A program made the translations under genes and the position numbers. The notes beneath the pieces were generated by a model that did not search any database, was not told the DNA's origin, and saw only the letters and a list, made by a program, of their open reading frames with translations. A stretch of 64,000 nt of DNA from Melieria omissa (lineage: Eukaryota; Arthropoda; Insecta; Diptera; Ulidiidae). The stretch is taken from positions 113,986,830 to 114,050,829 of the forward strand of contig OZ020268.1 of the NCBI GenBank assembly GCA_963971225.1, given 5' to 3'. How positions within the stretch are numbered: position 1 is the stretch's first letter; each line of letters begins with the position of its first letter. Below are positions 56,259 to 64,000 of this stretch, one piece after another.

Positions 56259-59200
56259 ATAAAGTTTTGCAATGCGTCCTTCTAGTCAGGTTTATACGGT
56301 TTTCAGACTTGTGGGTCGAGATGTTGAATTCGCAAAATAAGATACTCCATATGTATTAATTTAAAAATAATTTTATTAAAAACTGACGAAAAATAAAAAA
56401 AGTTACTTCATTATCAGAAAACGGAGTTGACAGAAGTTTTTGTCGAGCTGTAAGCCAGAAGCAATCAATTGAGATCGTTATGAAAATCTCAATTACTAAG
56501 AAATATAAGTACACATATACTTACCATACTCATATTAGTGCATACGTATGGTTTCTTAATACATAACTACACAGCGCAGCGACATAGCACAACAATCTGT
56601 TTTAAGTGGCTGACCATAGAATAATATCACAAATTAGGCGACGCCATCTATGTGCCATTAATTATATCAATTAATCAGTTAGGCAGTCAATCCAATTGAG
56701 TACAAATGACGAGCCAAAATGCGTAGCCAACACAATGTGCTGTCATTATAAATCAGTTGAAACTAATTACAATTGAAAAAACATTCAATATTCACCACAC
56801 CGAAACTTTGAATAAAAGAAAATGCATAATGACGACGGCTTTTGTGACTCTGCCGATATCGACAAGTTTATGGCAAACAAATTGCTACCAAGGAGCCCAA
56901 CTAAACGCAAGCGCCAAACACACACAGATATTCAATGGCCGGCACACACACACACCCACCCATCTCCACAAACCTCGAGGTTCGAGGTGGGATCCCACTC
57001 CCAACACTTGCACGCACACACAGGTGTATTAATTTATGAGCCAGCACAGAAGCAACAACAACAACGCTGCGCGCTGCCATATTCATATCAATTTGATACA
57101 ACAACAATAGCAGCAGCAACAGCAGCCACAACAACAGTGTACGCTGACAGCGTGAGAGCGAATGCTGCTGCTGGTCGTGATGGTGGCAGCTGTCACCCAT
57201 GCTCAGCAACATCATCGCCATAGCCATAGCCATCGCCATTGCCATTGCTGACAACATCAGCGCAGTGGTTAGCGCGCACGTCATTGCCACCGTTGCCACC
57301 CCACTGTCGCGACGGCAGTCGTTGCAAAACCAGTTTGACTACGGTGGTGACTTTGCGTTGCATTTGTGGGCTGTCTGGCGAGCGGATGCGTGTGTTGGTG
57401 AGCGTTCGCAACAGCGCTGCTGGTGTGCGTCTATTTGCGGTCGAATGTGTTTGTGTGCGCTATTGCTGATGTGTTACCACTGGTGATGATTATAATGACG
57501 CTGACGATGATGATGATATTGGCCCGAAGGCGGAGCCTATAATTTTCACTATGAAAACTCGACTGCGTTACGCTCATTTAGTGGCGTTGCCGGGTCGAGC
57601 CGAATCGACGGCATTGCCGTCGCTGCGATGGCAGTTGGCACGCCCCAGTTAGATACACAAATATTTAGATACCTACGCTGCAGCTAGTTGGGGAAATTGT
57701 TGTTGTTGCTGTTATTGTCGTTGCTGTTTTCTTTATGTATTTAATTTTTTTGGCCGCATCGCTAAAGGTGTGAAAATTATTTGACGTTTACTTTGAATGA
57801 GGGAAAATTGAGAAAAAAATTTGGAAAATTCTTTTGGTAGTCACTTTCCTCCGGCATATTTCGGCTGGTCCGTGGGAATGCTGACATTTATAAAATACGA
57901 ACTGACAAAAAGTGTGGAATTTTGCAAAATGGCGCTTCGTCTAATTGCATATAGCGCGACAACTGCCTGCTCGCCACCCATTCTTGTGTCCGATGAACAA
58001 AGACTTCGTGATGGCATTTTGTTTATGATTTGTTTTGTTGTGTGAAGTTCGACTTCATTTCTAGTTCATCAAATGTTGCTGACATTTGTGCCACTTCATA
58101 ATATTGGCGCCGATGGCACCGGAACGCTGCTGGTGTATTCGTGTCGTTTGCATAATTTCGCTAATTTCTGTTGATGTTTTCATTATTTTTCCCTATCAAT
58201 AATGTTTGTGATTTGTATTTTTTCATTGACTTTGCCGCTCGTTGCCTTATTGTTGTTGTTCAAGCATTGAATTTGAATTTTTCAGTTTGCGCGCACTTGT
58301 TGTTCGTGTTATGAGCGCTTTTTTTATTTATTATTGTATTTTTCTAGCTAAATTTATTTGGAATTTTAATTGTACAAATATTATTTTAAAGATTATGTGA
58401 TTTATTTAACGGCCGGAACAGAATCAAAAAAATGTATATACACACATACTTGCGAACACGTACACATACACATATGTACAAATGTGCGCACGTGCACATC
58501 CGGTGTTATAAATTGATTTCATTTTATTATGATTTGTTGAATATTTTGCTCCAACATCAATTTGACTTTTTGTGCAAATCTAGAACGAATTTTTTTATGT
58601 TATTTGCATGATTTGAACCACTTTTTTTAATAAATAGGTATATGATTTATTTTATAGCAATTATTTCACTCACTTGTTTACAGGATTTTTGACTAATTGA
58701 TAGAGTATACTTGGCTGATGGCTCTGCTGTGATTAGATGAATTGTGTGATTCCATAATTATTTATTATTAACATCATAGGTCGCTCATCAGCATCGTTTG
58801 TTTCGGTCTCTGGAGTGCAACTTTAAATAACATGAAAATGCATAAATATTCTTTAAACATAGTGTTTTTGTTTTTAAAATAAGCCAGAAAGGAAAAATAT
58901 TAGCTTAATATTGACAACATATAACTGACCAAATACAACCATTTTGGCGGTTGGGAAGAATATGTGTTAGATTCTCTCTGAATTAATACTCAAAATGGCG
59001 TTTTATCGAGCTAAAAGTTACAAATAAGAAGGCAAATCGGCAAATTACCTGAAAAATAAAGTAATTTGTCTTTGTAAATATTTTTTTTTTCAAACATAGA
59101 TACTCACAACATGTCTCCAACATTCATCTTACTTATATAATCCACATCCAAAATTAAAAAAACTAATGGAAATCCGGTCCAAAATTTAATTCCTCTTCCA

Positions 59201-60463
59201 TTTAATTGTTGTTATATTGATATTTCAATAGAAGAGTCAGTAATTTGTTAATTTTCCATAGTTTTTAGCATTTTTATATTTAAATTCAGTGTAACGATTC
59301 CAATTTTTTAAAACCCCAATTATTTGGCTCACGCATTTTCTAAATAAACCACACAAAATGAGTTCGGGATATGTCATTATTAAACATTTTCGAGTCTTAT
59401 ACACACATACTTGTACACCTATATGTAGACTCCTGACTCCATTCATTACCACATGGGAATTGCTTCCAACTATGTGGACCTCACACATTTCATTCACGCA
59501 GACTCAAAACCACTTTCATAAGTGATTTTTCTCTTCACGCAACGTATTGGGTTTCGTTCTGCAATCGTTTGCAAAAAAAACGCAAAATCATAACCCAGTA
59601 TGTTCAATGAGTCAATGAGTGTAAAGCAGATTAAATATTTTCAACTGGCATTTCATGTAGGATGCGTTCAGTGACTGGCGTGTCTCAGGATAATGCAGTA
59701 AAGCCACATGTCAGAGGTACATATGTTTAAATCTCAGCGCAACTAACACCGACTAAAGAAATCATTTGTTTTTGCGGACGTCTTTTCAGTAGGCTTTGAC
59801 AATCCTTTGAGAGTAAAATAATGCCCACTCCTCATTCGATCCATTCTATTCTAAACCGATTCTAAACTAATTTTCTCTCTTTAGTACAATTTTATTTTCC
59901 CTGAGTCAGTGCTGCAATGCTCTACTGCACTCTACGGCAGAGGTCATTAAGCCGGCCTATTACGCAGGGTTACGCTCAGCCAGAGTATAGGGACACCACC
60001 ACTTGCTGCGGCAACATTATCCGCCGCTTGGCGCAGACATTGGGTCGCCACAGCTGGTGTGAGCTGGCGTAGCAAGTGACTTGTTCGTTGATATCGTATG
60101 TATTCAATTTTCTGCTATGCACTCCAACATGCAACGTCATCAGCAACATTCAACGATCCCCAACAATGCAACATTACTTAGGCCCGTAAACTGCTTGGCC
60201 TTCCATTAAATTTTGTTATTGCAATAATAAAAAATATCGTATTCAACCACTTGTGTGAGCTCAATGAACGGCTGTAGGTCCAATGCAATGAGAACATGAA
60301 AAACAGTGCACATATTTCCAATAAGAATCATTTGAATTGGAAATGTTCGATTAAGCGACGAACTGAAAAAAATTGCCAGAACCAACCAACTTGCAAAAGC
60401 GAAACTTTGCATTTGGGATTCGGGGCTTAACTATAGAACGGGTCTTCTTATAAAGTTGTATTC
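56259..60463. other. Gene-free interval with repeats of simple sequence
   Basis: 56820-57660 is GC-richer with CA and CAA runs and imperfect GCCATA/GCCATT hexamers at 57213-57250. These give long but repetitive open frames on both strands. 57820-58050 and 59930-60080 also look unique. No family motif is visible in any frame. AT-rich DNA lies between. Confidence 0.35.
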
Positions 60464-60467
60464 TTAA

Positions 60468-60684
60468 CACGTTCGCGGACAGTCAATTATTGTGGAAACT
60501 AGAAGAACTATCTTAAATTTGATATATATATATATTGTTGCAGTTGTCAGATTTTCGTATTTTAGCCCTTATACACATTGAATGATATACCATATTATTT
60601 ACAAAAATTTCAGTTTATTTAAAATGTAATTAAAAAAATTGGCTATACAATTTGAATGCTATAGCATTCACGTCCGCGAACGTG
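60468..60684. mobile_element. TTAA-flanked 217-bp MITE with CACGTTCGCGGAC ends
   Basis: TTAA at 60464-60467 and 60685-60688 enclose exact 13-bp inverted repeats, CACGTTCGCGGAC. A perfect palindrome GAATGCTATAGCATTC (60654-60669) lies 15 nt from the right TTAA, and none is at the left. This is the clearest member of the one-sided-palindrome group. It is non-coding. Confidence 0.75.
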
Positions 60685-60688
60685 TTAA

Positions 60689-61406
60689 CATGTATTCTTA
60701 ACATGCATTTCAAATAATTTAAATACCATAATTTTTGAAATTACAAATTGTAAATTTTGAGGTGAGACTTCAAATTCAACAATTTGTTCGTTATTGTTTT
60801 AATTTGTTTACAATACGAGTACATTTCGGTCTACTTTTGGTTGAAAAACATTTTAGAACATTATAGGCACTTTACATTCTTTTTTCTGGATAGTGTTTGG
60901 TCAAAATTGGTTTAAAGTGCATAATATTAGCTATTATTAAACAATGGTGTGTATAACTAATAAAAACCGGATTTTTCACTAAAGTTTTAACTACTTATAG
61001 TAGTCCGATAAGATAGTCAATGTATTTTCAACTCTATTTAGGAAGCAAACCAGGTGTGATTCAGAAGGATTCAATTCTTATCATCGACCCCGAAATATGT
61101 GAAAACTAAAAAACACTTATTAAATTTTAAAAAAGTTTAAATGGCAACCTACAACAATTTCATTGCAAATAAAAAATAAAAAAGCATTGCATAAAATTGC
61201 AATTTGTTAGTAATTTGTTTAAATAAGATTTCATTCATATAACTTTGTAGAAAATCTCTTACATCGAATGTGTTGGCTCCGTATTGCACAACAATTTTCG
61301 TCATATCCTTTACTTGTAGTAAAGTAGAAATTTGACACAACAATGAAGCACCTAATTGACCCAGCAATGTTGGGCAGTCTAGTAGTTGTATATGATATAC
61401 ATTAGT
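60689..61406. other. AT-rich interval
   Basis: AT-rich with no recognised feature. A 121-codon open frame on the - strand (61149-61514) runs into the repeat described next and shows no motif. Confidence 0.35.
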
Positions 61407-61672
61407 GTCCGACAGAAACATCTTTTTTGGGCCGAAACCGATTTTCGGTTTTTCTTTTAATATTCGACCAAAACCGAAACTTTCTAGTTGAAATAAAATC
61501 AGCATATCAAGCATTTTACTCTAAAAACAGAAGTTTATTTACATTGGTGGCGTCTAAATTACTCCTCTTTTCACTATATGTCTGATGCACATTAAAATGT
61601 AAAAAATACTCTAGAATGTTTCGGTTTCGGCCGTTCGGCCATTTTTGGGCCGAAACTGAAACCTTTGAATAT
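61407..61672. repeat. GGCCGAAAC-rich repeat, possibly hAT-like
   Basis: Both sides carry GGGCCGAAAC and (C)CGAAACCGA motifs in both orientations (61427-61490 and 61616-61665), with an AT-rich middle. Such arrays occur at hAT-type ends. I could not define terminal repeats or a duplication. Confidence 0.35.
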
Positions 61673-64000
61673 TGATTTAAACTTAAATAACTGCACAACA
61701 TTGAAGTTCTTGAATATGTAATTTATTTTTTGTAAATACATATATACAAATACATCTTTCTGTTTTGTGCTGTCTACTCTTTCTGTAAGTCTCGAGTATT
61801 TTAAACAAGGACTAGAGATCCTGTGCTCAGATCTCGTTACTCAACCAAAATTTTGTTTACCAGATGTTTTTAGAAAAGTAACCAAGAGAAACAACAAAGT
61901 TTTTATCGTTCTCTCTTGTAACCGATCAAAACCGTGCAAGCAAAAAAAAACATGACGCAAAGAACGAGTTTCATATAAATTATTCTATGTATTATTACGT
62001 CGATATGCATTTCCTCCAGCGTATGAAACTGCGAGCAAAGAAAAAGGTTTTACATATCACCTCACCACAACATAATCCACCCACTTCTTTTGTTAAAGCC
62101 ATCAAACACAAATAAAAGTAACCAAAATAAAAGTAACCAAGTAACCAACCCCAAAAAAATAACCACTTTCAGTTACAATTAACCAACTGTGGCGCCCATG
62201 CGTCTGAGTACTTTAGGTGCATCCTGTTCGAAGGTGGTTTCATGGTCTTTCGCAAATCTAAAAAATATAATATTAAATTTTTTATCTGACCAACATTGCT
62301 TATTATTCGATAAACAGAATTCGCTATTCTACGAATTTATTTAACACTCCAAATATGTTTGTAATGAAAATATAAAAATTCACTAAGACAAGAATTAAAA
62401 TCGGAAAATTAAATTGACTCGGAATTGAAGTTAATGCCAAACCACAACACAACTCGTCATATCAAATAATGAATGCACACGGCGCTTGCCTGCCGCACCT
62501 ACAGACGCGTAAATGTAGAGAAAAAATTGCCGCTTTCTTATTTCCACTTGGCAGCGTGTGCGATTCGTCGCCAAAAGCGAAACGAGGCAATTATGGCACG
62601 GCCACCACTTCAGCGCGTAAATTGGTGAGGCGGGCTGCGCTCTGACTGAATGGACGGATGGCTGGTTAGATGCTGGATGGATGGACGGCTGGCAGAACGC
62701 CATTGCAGCGATAAATACATTCGAATAAATGACAATTCAATAAGCCATGACAGCGTTTATTTATTTAGCACACACACATGTACACTCATACATATACATG
62801 TGCGCTCTTATCCAAATGTTGGGATATGAATGCATTTCGTTGCCGGCAAAAAAGGTAGCTTGCTTGCTTGCGTTCGTGAAGCACCGAAAGGAGAGGAAAA
62901 ATGAAGCGAAAATGACTATTTGAAGCTGTGTGAGCAGTGTGAGGCGGCAAGTTGTCGCGGAAACGACGCTGTGGTTGTGGTTGTCATTGTGCGGCAACGT
63001 GGCTGCAGTCAGCCGGAGTTGTTGGCACTTTCGACCACTTCAGCACGGCAAATGGTGAATTGTTTATTTAGGATAAAATGCGCGCAGGAAATTGCTCATC
63101 GCTGTGATACGGCATTGGCAATGGTGATGGCGATGTTGTTGCCGGTGACAGCGCTGCCGCTCTGGCTGATGTGGTTAATAACGACGACGACGCTGACAAT
63201 GACGGAGACGACGATGATGGCAATGATGGTGCTGGTAGTGAAGACGCGGTTCCCGGCTCCCGGCTGACGGTTAACGGCGATAGTGCATATGGCGTTGGTG
63301 GTATTGGCATTCGTGTTGGTGTTAATGTTGCGGCTACTGCAGTTGTTGTTGTGTCTGCTGCTGTCGGCAAATCGATTGTGTCTACATACATACTTATATA
63401 CAGTAAGTGTGCATTCATTTCCAAGGCAATCATTTCATCTCGAAACGCAACAACAATAACAACGACCAATAGCAATTACTGAGCTGCAAAATTGTCACTG
63501 GCGACTGCAGGCACTTTTGTTGCATTAGCAAAAATTGTATTCCTTCCTCCAACACCAACAACAACAACCAGCAATTATAATTCTCCATGACAGCCGAACG
63601 CACATTTTCTATATTCATTGTTGCCGCCTCGAATGGCGTCTGTGGCTCTTTCGAGCAAAGATCTGGCAGTCCCAATGTCATTCCATACGTCCTCGAATCG
63701 GCGGCGACGGCTGACATGTGCCGCTGTTGCTGCCACTCGGCGGCAGTGCGTTCGGCACTCGGCGTTGTGATTGTCGTGGCACATTTTATGGCTGAATGTT
63801 TGCTTTGGGTGCACCACTGTCACAGCCCCGTTGCTGTGGCTTGTTGCGTTGTTATTTTTTGTTCCTGCAGCCTTGAATAAACAAAACTAATTTTCAAATT
63901 AAAGTTATCGCTGACGCGCTGCTAAATGTGGGAATCGAAATTGAACCGCAAGGTCTCTGGCCATTTGCCACTGCTGCTGCTGTTACTGTTGCTGCAAAAT
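61673..64000. other. Gene-free interval to the window edge
   Basis: 62430-64000 is GC-richer and TE-poor. It contains GATGGACGG-type tetramers at 62641-62697 and GAC/GAT triplets at 63179-63235, which produce Asp- or Thr-rich frames by repetition. No conserved motif is seen, and no gene can be supported. It could be regulatory DNA or an intron of a gene beyond the window. Confidence 0.35.

Noticed and set aside
57193..57486. Ile-Ala repeat frame (AIAIAIAIA) as a membrane peptide
   Set aside because: It is produced by imperfect GCCATA/GCCATT hexamers with no conserved context.
63068..63482. Asp-, Thr- and Ser-rich frames on both strands
   Set aside because: They come from GAC/GAT triplet repeats. 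Both strands are open, as expected from repeat composition.
1..64000. CRISPR array, prokaryotic operon or phage features
   Set aside because: The sequence is eukaryotic with spliced genes. No regularly spaced direct repeats of that type were seen.

Overview
The window looks like chromosomal DNA from a higher fly, plausibly a tephritid fruit fly or close relative. It is AT-rich, its genes carry short spliced exons with GT-AG introns, CAA/CAG and CA microsatellites are common, and the protein-coding genes closely resemble dipteran versions. The species cannot be fixed from the sequence alone.

Three host genes sit in the first 22.4 kb. A Tcf25/Nulp1 gene (nine coding exons, + strand, 2255-5408) faces an Arp3 gene (eight coding exons, - strand, 8280-10508), and the two converge over a 2.9 kb gap. 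Arp3 is divergent from a syntaxin-7/avalanche Qa-SNARE gene (six coding exons, + strand, 20146-22321). The three work in separate housekeeping systems: ribosome-associated quality control, actin nucleation and endosomal fusion.

The Arp3-Syx7 intergenic region holds a nested pair of young retrotransposons. A 3.15-kb Ty3/Gypsy-type LTR element (11087-19152, - strand) has two 424-bp LTRs that look identical and a 4-bp target duplication. Its single long ORF joins Gag to the two ends of integrase, with protease, reverse transcriptase, RNase H and the integrase core missing. A 4.9-kb Jockey-type LINE with both ORFs open (14011-18909) is inserted in the upstream LTR with a perfect 14-bp duplication, just downstream of that LTR's TATA box.

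From 22.4 kb to the end I recognise no host gene. This part is intergenic or intronic DNA with many mobile-element copies. They include LINE fragments with RNase H domains, an 81-bp LINE tail copy, an RTE-type remnant, two tRNA-headed SINE copies (one at the left edge of the window), two decayed Tc1/mariner-like elements, two pogo-like MITEs, a hAT-like element, and a group of TTAA-flanked piggyBac-like short elements. Between them are patches of richer, TE-poor sequence with CA, CAA and GAC repeats that may be regulatory DNA of a gene outside the window.

The most unusual pattern is in the TTAA-flanked elements. Four of them (25962-26188, 37305-37826, 45729-45812, 60468-60684) carry a near-perfect 16-19-bp palindrome at one end only, always 14-16 nt from the TTAA, although the palindrome sequence differs each time. 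The smallest is 84 bp and lies inside a decayed mariner transposase whose frame resumes when the insert is removed.
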